Positions 35,700-46,400 of a DNA stretch of 64,000 bases are shown piece by piece. This DNA is from Membranihabitans marinus (GTDB lineage: Bacteria > Bacteroidota > Bacteroidia > Chitinophagales > Saprospiraceae). The notes under the pieces were generated by a model. That model saw nothing but the letters and a program-made list of their open reading frames with translations. It searched no databases and had not been told where the DNA came from. A program made the position numbers and the translations under genes. The stretch lies in contig NZ_JAHVHU010000007.1 in the NCBI RefSeq assembly GCF_019802045.1, positions 248,001 to 312,000 on the forward strand. The letters are read 5' to 3'. Numbering within the stretch: position 1 is the first letter of the stretch; every line of letters begins with the position of its first letter.

Positions 35700-36551
35700 A
35701 TGGGAAATTTTATACGATTCATTCTTCACAACCTTCACTTCATTGTGTTTATCATACTGGAGATTATCAGTATTAATCTTGCCGTAAACTTTGATAATCG
35801 CCGGAAATCCATTTTTTTAAGTACATCCAATCAAATTACCGGGTACGCCCAATCCCATTTTAAGACGATTACCCAATACTTTCATCTCGGAGAAGAAAAT
35901 GAATCTTTAACTAGTGAAAATGCGCGGTTGAGAAATGAACTTCTTAATCTGGAACAGAAGTTAAAAGCAGAAGCAGCTCATCCCGACAGCCTGACGGTTG
36001 GTGAGGACGATGATGTTTATCGCTACCGGGTTGTTCCCGCAAAGGTCATCTCCAATTCATTTTCGTCACTTCACAATTTTTTGACTATAAATGCGGGCCG
36101 GAACGCTGGCATCAAACCCGGTATGGGGGTCATCACAGAAGACGGGCCCGTGGGCATCGTGACGCAGGTGAACCAGGACTATTCCAAGGTGATATCATTG
36201 TATAACATCGAATCTTCCATAAGTGCAAAAGTCAAAAACAATAACGCACTGGGGGTTATCCAATGGGAACCCTATAACCTGCAAACCGTGGTCATGCGGG
36301 AAATTCCGAGACATGTAGAACTTGAAATTGGAGACACCATCGTCACGAGTGGGTATTCATTTTCTTTTCCGCCCGGATTGCCGATTGGTTCGATTGATTA
36401 TTTTAATCTCGAGAGTGGTGAGAATGATTACACGGTCTATGTCAGCCTCTTTGAGGATTTGTACACGCTCAATGCGTGTTATATCATAGAAGATACCTGG
36501 AAAGAGGCGGATACGGTATCCTCTGAGTTAATGGATGAGGAGGAACAATGA
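35700..36551 (+). CDS. mreC: Rod shape-determining protein MreC
   Basis: A 283-residue bitopic protein with one N-terminal membrane helix (about residues 10-28), a coiled coil (55-90, GEENESLTSENARLRNEL) and a periplasmic beta-barrel-like domain containing INAGRNAGIKPGMGVITEDG. MreC links MreB to the elongation penicillin-binding protein PBP2. It starts 15 nt after mreB and overlaps mreD by 4 nt. Confidence 0.95.
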   Translation: MGNFIRFILHNLHFIVFIILEIISINLAVNFDNRRKSIFLSTSNQITGYAQSHFKTITQYFHLGEENESLTSENARLRNELLNLEQKLKAEAAHPDSLTVGEDDDVYRYRVVPAKVISNSFSSLHNFLTINAGRNAGIKPGMGVITEDGPVGIVTQVNQDYSKVISLYNIESSISAKVKNNNALGVIQWEPYNLQTVVMREIPRHVELEIGDTIVTSGYSFSFPPGLPIGSIDYFNLESGENDYTVYVSLFEDLYTLNACYIIEDTWKEADTVSSELMDEEEQ

Positions 36552-37066
36552 GTGTCTACCGAGTGAATATCATCCGTGCGTTGCTGCTGTTGCTGGCGCA
36601 GATATTGATTTTTAATTTTGTAAAAATCACCTGGTTTTCAATTCCCTTTATCGAGGTGTTTTTGTATCCGTTGATCATTTTTTTATTGCCCCTTCGGACC
36701 CCGGCTTCTGCGGTTATCATATTGGGTTTTGTCACCGGGCTTATCGTAGATATATTTCAAAATACCCCCGGCGTGCATTCGGGGGCGGGTGCATTTGCGG
36801 GGTTTGTGCGGCCGTACGTGATCAATCTCATGGTTCCTCGTGGCGGATACAAGGTGAATATATCACCGACGATTTCTGCGATCAATTTGCGGTGGTTTTT
36901 GTTGTACGCAGCAGTTATGATCACATTGCACTGTTTTGCAGTGAGTTTAATTGACATTTTTCAATTTAAATTAGTACATTATATCCTGTTAAGAACCATT
37001 TTGAGTGCTTTGATTTCTTATGTTGTCATTGTCATCACCATGATTGTTTTTGATCCAAAAGAATAA
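36548..37066 (+). CDS. mreD: Rod shape-determining protein MreD
   Basis: A 172-residue integral membrane protein with about five hydrophobic helices, matching MreD in size and position. The recognisable part is VTGLIVDIFQNTPGVHSGA after helix 2-3. Sequence conservation in MreD is low; the call rests on topology and on lying between mreC (ATGA overlap) and the PBP2 gene (8-nt gap). Confidence 0.9.
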   Translation: MSVYRVNIIRALLLLLAQILIFNFVKITWFSIPFIEVFLYPLIIFLLPLRTPASAVIILGFVTGLIVDIFQNTPGVHSGAGAFAGFVRPYVINLMVPRGGYKVNISPTISAINLRWFLLYAAVMITLHCFAVSLIDIFQFKLVHYILLRTILSALISYVVIVITMIVFDPKE

Positions 37067-37074
37067 ACACGAAT

Positions 37075-38928
37075 ATGACCATTGATTCACAAGGTCGGTT
37101 TAGAATTATTGCCGGTATTATTGCCGTGGGATTTGCATTTTTGCTCTTCCGCGTGGCACAAGTACAGGTCCTGGATGCGCAGTCTCAGGTCGAGGCCAAT
37201 ACAGCTTCCCTGGTGAAGACGATCCAAAAGCCGTCCCGGGGGCTGATTTATGATCGCAACGGTGAATTGATTGTGTTCAATAAGTTTGTATACGACATTA
37301 ACGTGGTCTATAATGAGCTCCCTGATCCCGTCGACACCACACTGCTTTTTGACTTGCTGCACATCGATCAGGAATATTATGAGAAGAACATCCAGCGAAA
37401 CTGGTCGGATATCCGCTACTCAAAATTTACTCCCTTTACATTTTTATCCCGCGTACCGGATAGCATAGCCCTGCGCTTTAAAGAATACCTGTACATGTTT
37501 CCAGGGTTTTTTGTGACTAAGGAGGCGGTCCGGGGGTACAAGTATCCCACTGCTTCGCACGTGTTGGGATATATTTCAGAGATCGGTAAAGCAGAGCTCG
37601 ATAGAAACAGTGCCATTTATGTTTCGGGGGATTATGTAGGAAAAAGCGGGATCGAACTTTATTACGAGGATTTGCTTCGGGGCGTCAAGGGGCACCGATA
37701 TGAGCTCAAAGATAATCTGGGGCGCCAAGTTGGCGATTATCTGGATGGTTCGCTGAACCAGGAAGCAATTTCAGGAAATGATTTGACCCTGACTCTGGAT
37801 ATCAATCTTCAGCGGTATGCCGAGGAACTAATGATTAATAAAAAAGGCGGGATCGTGGCTATAGAACCAGCTAGTGGAGAGGTTTTGACCATGTTAAGTT
37901 CACCTGATTTCAATCTCAATGACCTATCGATCGGTCAGAATCGCGGTGAGCGGTTTCAGGAATTATTTGCGGATACGCTAAAGCCGTTTTACGACCGGTC
38001 CATGATGGCACACTATCCGCCGGGTAGTGTGTTAAAACCCATCCTGGCCTTGATTGGGCTACAGGAAAAAGTGATCACACCCCACGAACACATTTATTGT
38101 GGTGGTGGTTATTTTTATAAGAGCAATGTCTGGCGGTGTCATGCCGGCGGTGGAAACAACGACCTCAAAAGTTCCATCACCCGATCGTGTAACACCTACT
38201 TTTTTACCATATACCGGGATTTGATCAACAAGTATGGTTACAGTCATCCTGAAAAAGGTTTGTTTGATTTGCACAATTATCTGAGCAAGTTTGGAATCGG
38301 CCGAAAACTGGGCATCGATCTGCCCATGGAAGGAACAGGACTTAACCCGACGCCGGCTTATTATGATGAAATTTACCGAAACAAAGGAGATTGGCGATTC
38401 ACTTATATCCTGTCTAATGGCATCGGCCAGGGAGAAATCGAATTGACGACCCTTCAAATGGCCAATGCTGTATCCATCATAGCCAACGAAGGGAAGTTCA
38501 AGACCCCGCACTTGATAAAAAGCATCGATGGAGAAGCCGAACGGATCCCGGAACGGTTCCGAAAGGAACGTTCGGTTGATATCGATCCGGATTATTTTCC
38601 ACCAGTAAAGGATGGGATGCAGGGAGTAATTGATTTTGGTACGGGAGGATTAGCGGCTGTCCCCGGAATTGAAGTGGGTGGAAAGACGGGAACCTCAGAA
38701 AACAGCGGAAAGGATCATTCGGTGTTTATCGCCTTCGCACCCAAAAATGACCCAAAAATTGCCGTTGCTGTATTTATTGAAAATGGAGGTTGGGGTAGTA
38801 CCCAGGCTGCGCCCATTGCTGGTCTGATGATCGAAAAATATCTGAAAGGAGAAATTTCTGACAGCAAAAAATGGGTGGAAAAGATGGTGCTCGATTCTGA
38901 TCTGATCAATAAAAAACCAATGCCATGA
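37075..38928 (+). CDS. mrdA: Penicillin-binding protein 2 (elongation transpeptidase)
   Basis: A 617-residue class B penicillin-binding protein. A short N-terminal membrane helix (about 10-27) is followed by the dimerisation/pedestal region with KPSRGLIYDRNGE and the transpeptidase domain. The active serine is in PPGSVLKP (SxxK, near residue 318), SxN is in SRSCNTYF near 370, and KTG is in GGKTGTSEN near 534. It cross-links peptidoglycan during lateral growth with the MreBCD complex. The usual partner rodA does not follow; instead folA overlaps its stop by 4 nt. Confidence 0.95.
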   Translation: MTIDSQGRFRIIAGIIAVGFAFLLFRVAQVQVLDAQSQVEANTASLVKTIQKPSRGLIYDRNGELIVFNKFVYDINVVYNELPDPVDTTLLFDLLHIDQEYYEKNIQRNWSDIRYSKFTPFTFLSRVPDSIALRFKEYLYMFPGFFVTKEAVRGYKYPTASHVLGYISEIGKAELDRNSAIYVSGDYVGKSGIELYYEDLLRGVKGHRYELKDNLGRQVGDYLDGSLNQEAISGNDLTLTLDINLQRYAEELMINKKGGIVAIEPASGEVLTMLSSPDFNLNDLSIGQNRGERFQELFADTLKPFYDRSMMAHYPPGSVLKPILALIGLQEKVITPHEHIYCGGGYFYKSNVWRCHAGGGNNDLKSSITRSCNTYFFTIYRDLINKYGYSHPEKGLFDLHNYLSKFGIGRKLGIDLPMEGTGLNPTPAYYDEIYRNKGDWRFTYILSNGIGQGEIELTTLQMANAVSIIANEGKFKTPHLIKSIDGEAERIPERFRKERSVDIDPDYFPPVKDGMQGVIDFGTGGLAAVPGIEVGGKTGTSENSGKDHSVFIAFAPKNDPKIAVAVFIENGGWGSTQAAPIAGLMIEKYLKGEISDSKKWVEKMVLDSDLINKKPMP

Positions 38929-39416
38929 TACTGTCTGCCATCGTTGCTATATCGTCCAACAATGTCATCGGAAAGGACAATGATCTGCCGTGGTACCTGC
39001 CGGCAGATCTTAAATATTTTAAAAAAACTACGCTGGGACACCCGGTGATCATGGGACGCAAAAGCTATGAGTCCATCGGACGCCCCCTGCCCAAGCGAAC
39101 CAATATCGTAGTCACCCGGGACCCGTATTTTATATCGTCCAATATCCTGGTAGCACATTCCATCGGTGAGGCAGTGGAACTCGCCCGGGACACGGACAGC
39201 GAGGAGGTTTTTATCATTGGTGGAGCCATGGTGTATGAACACAGTCTTCCCCACCTGAACCGGCTTTATATCACAGAAGTGCACGGTGAGTTTGAAGGTG
39301 ACACCTTTTTTCCCGAATGGAACCCGGAAGAATGGAAGCTGGTTTCGGAGGAACCTCATTTGGCCGATGATAAGAATGAATATAATTACGTTTTCAAAGT
39401 GTATGAACGAATATAG
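38925..39416 (+). CDS. folA: Dihydrofolate reductase
   Basis: A 163-residue DHFR reducing dihydrofolate to tetrahydrofolate with NADPH. Visible motifs are IVAISSNNVIGKDNDLPWYLPADLK-type opening (SNNVIGKDNDLPWYLPADL, with the catalytic Asp), GHPVIMGRKSYESIGRPLP and VFIIGGAMVYE. Length is typical. It overlaps mrdA by 4 nt and the DUF2851 gene by 14 nt. Folate supply ties in functionally with metH, the last gene of the same array. Confidence 0.96.
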   Translation: MILSAIVAISSNNVIGKDNDLPWYLPADLKYFKKTTLGHPVIMGRKSYESIGRPLPKRTNIVVTRDPYFISSNILVAHSIGEAVELARDTDSEEVFIIGGAMVYEHSLPHLNRLYITEVHGEFEGDTFFPEWNPEEWKLVSEEPHLADDKNEYNYVFKVYERI

Positions 39417-40695
39417 TCCCATAATTAACGAAGATTTTCTGCAGTATATCTGGCGGACCCAAAAGTATGATCAAGCTGGTCTTCGGTCGACAGAAGGAGC
39501 TGCCCTGGAAATCATGAAAGCCGGTACGCTGAATTATGATCAGGGACCTGATTTTATGGATGCCCGCATGCGGATCAATGGTCAGCTTTGGGCGGGTAAA
39601 GTTGAAGTTCATGTTCGTTCGTCCGATTGGCTGAAACATGGTCATGAAGGCAATCCGGACTATTTCAATGTGATCCTGCACGTGGTCTACGAGGACGACC
39701 AACCGGTGACGGACCCCTATGGAGAAAAGATTCCAACGCTGGAGCTGAAGTCCAGAATAGATCATGATATTCTGGAAACCTACCGGTATTTGTCATCGTA
39801 TCAGTATGATATGATTCCCTGTGAAAAGCTCCTACATACTGTCTCCCGTTTAAACATCACGTCCTGGAAAGAACGCATGGCTGTATCGCGCTTACAGGAG
39901 AAACAGACGCAGGTGGAAGAAGTCTTTTTATACAGCGATAAAAACTTTCAGGAAACCCTGTTCAAATTATTGTGTCGTGCTTTCGGTTTCTCCAAAAACA
40001 ATACGGCATTTGAATGGTTGGCCAATACCTTAAAATTCAAACTAATTGCACGGCACCTGGACAATAAGCTGCAGCTTGAGAGTCTGCTCTACGGGCAGGC
40101 CGGAATGCTCACACCTGATGCGAAAGATGAATACCCCCGGAAGTTGTATAAAGAATATAATTTCCTGGCTGAAAAGTACAACCTCGATCCCATCGATCCG
40201 ACCGTATGGAACTATGCCCGAATGCGCCCCCAAAACTTCCCGACCATCCGCATAGCGCAATTGGCTGACTTCTTGTATGCGTATGGAAAAACTCTGATGT
40301 ATTCCCTGGACTGGTTGGAGCTGGTGGACAAATTGGATTGTTCAGCCAGCAATTACTGGAACGACCACTATCGGTTTGATATAAAGTCAAAACAACGTCG
40401 CATCAAAAAAATGGGTGCTTCCAGTAAGGATTCCATATTTATTAATGTTTTGGTACCCTTTCTCTTCTTTACAGGTGTCAAAAAGCGCGATCAGTCGGTC
40501 AAAGACAAAGCCTTACGGATATTGGAAAATCTCCCCGCGGAAACCAACAGTATTATCCGAATGTGGAAAAAACTGGATGTGACGGTAGAACATGCACTCG
40601 ATTCTCAGGCACTTCTGTATCTTTACAAGTCCTATTGTATGAACCGCAAATGTGCGCAGTGCAGGATCGGTCAGGCTATACTATTGAAATCATGA
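39403..40695 (+). CDS. DUF2851 family protein
   Basis: A 430-residue soluble protein of the Bacteroidota DUF2851 family. It opens with NEDFLQYIWRTQKYDQAGL and contains GPDFMDARMRINGQLWAGKV and VEVHVRSSDWLKHGH, which form the family signature. A Cys-rich tail (CMNRKCAQCRIGQAILLK) may bind a metal. The function is unknown; its charged signature region recalls restriction-endonuclease-like folds, but I cannot confirm this. The open frame begins at 39286 inside folA, and the ATG at 39403 is chosen because conserved sequence starts there. Its stop overlaps the lpxK start (ATGA). Confidence 0.88.
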   Translation: MNEYSPIINEDFLQYIWRTQKYDQAGLRSTEGAALEIMKAGTLNYDQGPDFMDARMRINGQLWAGKVEVHVRSSDWLKHGHEGNPDYFNVILHVVYEDDQPVTDPYGEKIPTLELKSRIDHDILETYRYLSSYQYDMIPCEKLLHTVSRLNITSWKERMAVSRLQEKQTQVEEVFLYSDKNFQETLFKLLCRAFGFSKNNTAFEWLANTLKFKLIARHLDNKLQLESLLYGQAGMLTPDAKDEYPRKLYKEYNFLAEKYNLDPIDPTVWNYARMRPQNFPTIRIAQLADFLYAYGKTLMYSLDWLELVDKLDCSASNYWNDHYRFDIKSKQRRIKKMGASSKDSIFINVLVPFLFFTGVKKRDQSVKDKALRILENLPAETNSIIRMWKKLDVTVEHALDSQALLYLYKSYCMNRKCAQCRIGQAILLKS

Positions 40696-41750
40696 CAGAT
40701 ACATGGATCTTACGAATTATACTTTTCCCATTTACATTGATATACAGGGCGATTATCGGCATCAGAAGTTTCCTGTATGATGTGAATTTGTTGAAGTCGA
40801 TCTCTTTTGATGTTCCCGTCATCTCTGTAGGGAATCTAAACACCGGCGGCAGTGGTAAAACCCCTATGATTGAATATCTGATCAGGCAGTTGAGCCCATT
40901 CATTAAGGTTAGTGTCCTGAGTCGGGGATACAAGCGAAAAACAAAGGGGTATAAAAATGTAACAGAAGATACGGATTATACCCAGGTGGGCGATGAGCCT
41001 CTGCTTCTGAAGAAAAAATATCCCAATACGGCCGTTGCCGTCGGGGAAGAAAGAGCACTGGCGATTCCCCAACTCTTACAGAATTACGACGGAATACAAC
41101 TGGTCATGCTGGATGATGCTTTTCAGCATCGGGGTGTTCGTCCTTATCTCAATATTGTCTTAACCGAGTACAATAATCGATTTACAAAAGATTTTCTCCT
41201 CCCGATGGGACGCCTGCGTGAACCCCGGAGTGCGGTAGAACGAGCGGATATCATTATCGTGACGAAATGCCCAAACACCCTAGCCGACACGGAGAAACAG
41301 GCCATTCAGCAAGAAATTAATCCAAAATCCCACCAAAAACTTTATTTCTCCTCCCTGAAATACCACACGGCCTACAATGCATTTGATACAGAGCAACGGA
41401 TCTTATTGGAACATCAATCCGTGTTTTTGATGACCGGCATAGCCAACCCCGAACCGATTGTTCAGTTTTTAAAATCTAAAGAGATACATTATTTTCATCG
41501 AAAGTTCAGGGACCATTATGCGTTTACAAAACACGATATTGCTACAGTCATAGATTCCTATGAAAAAATGGATGAAGCAAAAAAAATTTTCCTGACGACG
41601 GAAAAAGACCTTATCCGCCTGGTTCCACACCTTCCTTATTTTCGCAGCAAAGGCATTGATGTATTTATTCTTCCCATCGAAGTAGTATTTTTGGATGGAG
41701 ATCAGTTTATAGAAGATATCAAGGAAAAGCTATTGAAATTTACGGTATGA
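40692..41750 (+). CDS. lpxK: Tetraacyldisaccharide 4'-kinase
   Basis: A 352-residue LpxK that phosphorylates the 4' position of the lipid A disaccharide precursor at the inner membrane. An N-terminal hydrophobic helix (about 6-25) precedes the P-loop GNLNTGGSGKTPM near 48-60. SRGYKRKTKGY, VGDEPLLLKKKYP and LDDAFQHRGVRPYLNIVL are family blocks. The open frame extends 43 codons upstream in overlap with DUF2851, but the ATG at 40692, in the ATGA junction, gives the normal N-terminus. Its presence implies a lipid A outer membrane. Confidence 0.95.
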   Translation: MTDTWILRIILFPFTLIYRAIIGIRSFLYDVNLLKSISFDVPVISVGNLNTGGSGKTPMIEYLIRQLSPFIKVSVLSRGYKRKTKGYKNVTEDTDYTQVGDEPLLLKKKYPNTAVAVGEERALAIPQLLQNYDGIQLVMLDDAFQHRGVRPYLNIVLTEYNNRFTKDFLLPMGRLREPRSAVERADIIIVTKCPNTLADTEKQAIQQEINPKSHQKLYFSSLKYHTAYNAFDTEQRILLEHQSVFLMTGIANPEPIVQFLKSKEIHYFHRKFRDHYAFTKHDIATVIDSYEKMDEAKKIFLTTEKDLIRLVPHLPYFRSKGIDVFILPIEVVFLDGDQFIEDIKEKLLKFTV

Positions 41751-43447
41751 GAAAGTTCATTCTTATGGCGTTCGTCGGATTGCTCCTGGTGGGACGGCCG
41801 GTCTGTGCCCAAGACAATCCAGTCCGACTGGGTTCCATGGAATATGAACAGATCCAACGGTTGGTTGCAAAATATTCCGGAGGCGAACGGATATTTCCAT
41901 CGTCCCGGACCCTGAGCCGAAAAAGGGTGGTGGAATACGTCATGAGTCTTCCTGTATCGACATTGAATGAGCGCGATTTGGAGGTAGTGCGGTCTTTGGT
42001 TAATGATTCCCCGGAATGGTTTACAGATACCGCTTTTCTGTCCGACCTCCATTCCCAAAACGCCACGCTGGTTCCCCAAAAAAAAGATGCCTGGCTGAAC
42101 GCCTTTTATCCGTATTCCAGCACTCTAATTTTTGTCCGCAAAAAAGACTTTTTTATGGGGGTGAATCCTGTGATCCAATGGAAGTATGGCCGACAACGCG
42201 ATGGGTTACCCAATCTATTTGAAAATCGAAAGGGGCTGGCGCTTCGAATGGGCATTGAAAACAAGATATTTATCGACACGAAGATTGAAGAACTCCAGTT
42301 TTCCAGACCGGATTACATCAATCGCTATACCAGTACATACAAATCCAGTCCCGGATTTACTTTTTACACCCGATATCAGAGCTCTGTAGTGCCAGCGATC
42401 CGGGGTCTGGATGTGCTGGATGGAGAAGCCCACCTGACCTTTCCGATCGGAAAGTATGCTTACACCCGATTCGGGTACGGGCGGGAATTTATCGGAAACG
42501 GGATCCAGTCCCTGCTTTTGTCCGACTTTGGAGGAAACTATCTTCATCTCAATTTTGATATACAGATTTGGAAGTTGAAATATCGCTACATGATCGCAGA
42601 ATTATCGGGATTGAGTGCCCGGCAGGTGTCCGGCGATCAGTTGTTGCCCAAAAAATTCATGGCTACGCACATGCTTCAGTTTAGACTTTGGAACAAGGCG
42701 CACCTGGGGCTTTTTGAATCGGTCGTATTCAATCGCCAACAACAACTGGAGTGGCATTACCTTCTTCCGGTGATTTTCTTTCGGACGGTCGAACGCGCCA
42801 TCGGGAGTCCGGACAATATTTTACTGGGGCTCGATTTTAAATCTACTCTCTTCGATAGGCTCGACCTCTACAGCCAATTTGTGCTCGATGAATTTAAATC
42901 ATCCGAATTGTTTGGCGGTAACCAATGGTGGGCGAACAAGTGGGGGCTGCAGCTCGGGGCGAAGTTGTTTGATGTGGGTGGGATTAATAATTTAAACGCC
43001 ACTGCCGAGTACAATACCGTACGCCCTTACAACTATTCTCACCGGGATACTTTGTCCGCATACACCCATTACAATTCGCCTTTGGCTCATCCTCTGGGCG
43101 CTAATTTCAGAGAGTTTATCGGGCGCCTGGATTACCGGCCACACCACCGCTGGCAGATGTTTGGAGTGCTTTATCATCATACCCAGGGCTTGGATTTCGA
43201 TGGAAAAAACTACGGGAGCGATATCAGAAAATCGGGAACAACGCGTGTCATGAACTACGGAGTGCGTACCTTGCAGGGCCGACGAGTGCAGGTGACCGGT
43301 TTACAGGCCGGCCTGACGTTTATGCTATGGCATGATGCCTACTTGGATCTTAATTTGGGGCTTCGCCGGGAGGATCAAAACAATAATATCTGGGGCAGTG
43401 TTGCGTTCAGACTCAATACGAAACGTACCGGAATGTCAATTTTTTAA
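41747..43447 (+). CDS. Wzi-like capsule assembly outer-membrane beta-barrel
   Basis: A 566-residue outer membrane protein with a Sec signal peptide (residues 1-21, ending VCA). After a short alpha-helical segment (about 25-95) come many amphipathic strands with alternating aromatic residues and a terminal strand ending in Phe (GMSIF), as in beta-barrels. The layout and stretches such as FGYGREFIGNGIQSLLLSDF match the Caps_assemb_Wzi family, which binds or anchors surface polysaccharide. Specific ligand unknown. It overlaps lpxK by 4 nt and precedes metH by 3 nt. Confidence 0.82.
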   Translation: MRKFILMAFVGLLLVGRPVCAQDNPVRLGSMEYEQIQRLVAKYSGGERIFPSSRTLSRKRVVEYVMSLPVSTLNERDLEVVRSLVNDSPEWFTDTAFLSDLHSQNATLVPQKKDAWLNAFYPYSSTLIFVRKKDFFMGVNPVIQWKYGRQRDGLPNLFENRKGLALRMGIENKIFIDTKIEELQFSRPDYINRYTSTYKSSPGFTFYTRYQSSVVPAIRGLDVLDGEAHLTFPIGKYAYTRFGYGREFIGNGIQSLLLSDFGGNYLHLNFDIQIWKLKYRYMIAELSGLSARQVSGDQLLPKKFMATHMLQFRLWNKAHLGLFESVVFNRQQQLEWHYLLPVIFFRTVERAIGSPDNILLGLDFKSTLFDRLDLYSQFVLDEFKSSELFGGNQWWANKWGLQLGAKLFDVGGINNLNATAEYNTVRPYNYSHRDTLSAYTHYNSPLAHPLGANFREFIGRLDYRPHHRWQMFGVLYHHTQGLDFDGKNYGSDIRKSGTTRVMNYGVRTLQGRRVQVTGLQAGLTFMLWHDAYLDLNLGLRREDQNNNIWGSVAFRLNTKRTGMSIF

Positions 43448-43450
43448 AGC

Positions 43451-46400
43451 ATGAAGCAAAGTATACAAGAAGTATTACACGACCGAATCGTTATTCTCGA
43501 TGGTGCAATGGGCACCATGATTCAGGATCAGAAGCTCAGTGAAAAGGATTTTCGTGGCGATGAATTTTTAGATCATCCGACGGATGTGCGAGGCAACAAT
43601 GATTTGCTGAACATCACGCAACCAGCTATTATCGAATCCATTCATTATCAGTATCTGGAGGCTGGGGCCGACATTATCGAGACAAATACATTCAATGCCA
43701 CGTCGGTGTCACAGGCGGATTATTCGATGCAGCATTTGGTGCAGCGGATAAATTTTGGCGGAGCGCAGGCAGCTCGCAAAGCGGCTGATGCATATATGAA
43801 AAAACACCCGGGATCTTCCAAATACGTGGCCGGGGCACTGGGCCCTACTTCCAAAACCGCCTCGTTGTCTCCGGATGTGAATCGACCAGAGTACCGCGCG
43901 ATCGATTATGATGGGCTTCATAAAATATATAAAGAACAAGCCAGGGCACTTCAGGAGGGTGGGGTGGATTTGTTCCTCCTCGAAACGGTTTTTGACACGC
44001 TCAATGCCAAAGCAGCCATTCATGCTATTCTTGATCTGGAGGAAGAGACGGGTCGGCATATGCCATTGATTATTAGTGGAACCATTACGGATAATAGCGG
44101 ACGAACTCTGTCGGGCCAGACCGTGGAAGCTTTTTGGATTTCCATAGCACACGCCCGGCCACTGGCCGTGGGATTGAATTGTGCCCTGGGCGCCAAAGAG
44201 ATGCGCCCTTACTTGCAGAACCTGGCCAGCATCGCTGATACCTATATCAGTGCCTATCCCAATGCCGGATTGCCCAATGAAATGGGTGAGTATGATCAGG
44301 ATCCGGAAGAAATGCGGGCATATATTCGTGATTTTGCGGAAAGTCATTTTGTCAACATCGTCGGTGGGTGTTGCGGCACCACACCGGACCACATTCGGGA
44401 AATAGCTGAAGCTGTCCGGGGGCTGACGCCACGGAAACCTGAGCCTCAGGAACCATACAGTCAATACAGTGGACTGGAAGCGCTGGTAGTGCGTCCGGAA
44501 TCCAATTTTATCAATGTGGGTGAGCGGACCAACGTCACCGGGTCGAAGCGATTTGAACGGCTGATCAAGAACAAGAAGTACGAAGAGGCCCTGGAGGTGG
44601 CTCGCCAACAAGTAGAAGGAGGAGCACAAGTGATCGATGTGAATATGGATGAAGGGCTCCTGGATTCTGCAGATGAGATGAAAAATTTCCTAAACATGGT
44701 TATGTCAGAACCTGATATTTCCAGATTACCGATTATGGTTGACTCTTCCAAGTTTTCGGTGATTGAAGCCGGATTGAAGTGTGTCCAAGGGAAATGCATT
44801 GTCAACTCCATTTCGCTGAAGGAAGGTGAAGAAGAATTTATCGAACACGCGCGCAAGGTGCGAAAATACGGCGCTGCTGCGGTGGTGATGGCCTTTGATG
44901 AGGAAGGTCAGGCCGAAACCGCTGAACGTCGGGTTGAGATATGTTCCCGGGCGTATCGTATTTTAGTGGAAGAGGTCGGCTTTTTACCCCAGGATATTAT
45001 TTTTGATCCCAATATTTTTGCTGTGGCAACGGGGATTGCGGAGCACAATAATTATGCGGTCGAGTTTATTGAAGCAGTAAAACAACTCAAAAAATTGTTT
45101 CCATTAGCTAAGATTAGCGGTGGAGTGAGCAATCTTTCGTTTTCTTTTCGGGGCAATAATACTGTCCGGGAAGCTATGCATGCGTCTTTTCTATACCATG
45201 CTGTGCAGGCCGGAATGGATATGGGAATCGTGAATGCAGGAATGATGGAGGTGTATGCGGATATTCCTGAAAAGCTGTTGACCCTGATCGAAGATGTGCT
45301 TTTTAATCGTCATCCGGATGCGACGGAAAAACTGGTAGATTATGCAGAACAGGTCCGCAATAAAGGGAAAAAGGTCGAACGTGATCTGTCCTGGCGGAAA
45401 AATACCGTGGAAAAACGACTGGAGCATTCACTGGTGAAAGGGATTACAGAATTTATCATCGAAGATACAGAAGAAGCTCGTCAGAAATATGATTCTCCGT
45501 TGACCGTTATTGAGGAGCCTCTGATGAACGGCATGAGCGTCGTGGGGGATTTGTTCGGTGCCGGAAAAATGTTTTTACCGCAGGTCGTAAAAAGTGCGCG
45601 GGTGATGAAGCTGGCCGTCAACTACTTGACTCCTTATCTGGAAGCTGAGAAATCAGATGAAGACAGAGCAGTTGGAAAAGTGCTCCTGGCTACGGTGAAA
45701 GGAGACGTTCATGATATTGGTAAGAACATCGTCGGTGTTGTATTGGCATGCAATAACTATAAAATCATTGACATGGGCGTGATGGTTCCGGCCGAAAAAA
45801 TTCTGGCCAAAGCCATCGAAGAAAAGGTGGATGTCATCGGGTTGAGTGGTTTGATTACGCCATCATTGGATGAAATGGTGCATGTAGCGAAAGAAATGAC
45901 GCGCCAAGGATTTGAATTGCCGCTGTTGATAGGTGGAGCAACGACTTCCAAGATACATACCGCGGTCAAAATCGAACCACACTATGCACCGCCCGTGGTT
46001 CATGTACTGGATGCTTCCAAAAGTGTCTCCACAGTTTCTTCTTTGATCGGAGAAAATAAAGAGAAGAAACAGACTTTCATCGAATCCATAAGTGCGGAAT
46101 ATGAAGCGATCAGAGCACGAAGAAAGAACGTGGGGAAAAAAAGGTTTGTGACAATTGATGAGGCTCGTGAAAACAAGTTGAACCTGGACTGGGAAGGATA
46201 TACTCCCCCACAGCCCGATTTATTGGGTTTAAAAACATTTCATAAAGTCGATTTTCGGGAAATTAAAAACTACATCGACTGGACCCCGTATTTCCAAAGC
46301 TGGCAGTTAAAGGGAAAATATCCCGATATTTTTGATGACCAGGTGGTCGGTAAGGAAGCCCGGAAGGTGTTCGATGATGCACAGGAAATGCTGGCACGTA

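Noticed and set aside
43709-44629. 306-codon minus-strand open frame opposite metH
   Set aside because: It lies wholly antisense to the conserved metH homocysteine domain and shows no family motif; a shadow of codon bias.
45700-45740. Cobalamin riboswitch for metH
   Set aside because: metH starts 3 nt after the preceding gene, leaving no leader for a riboswitch.
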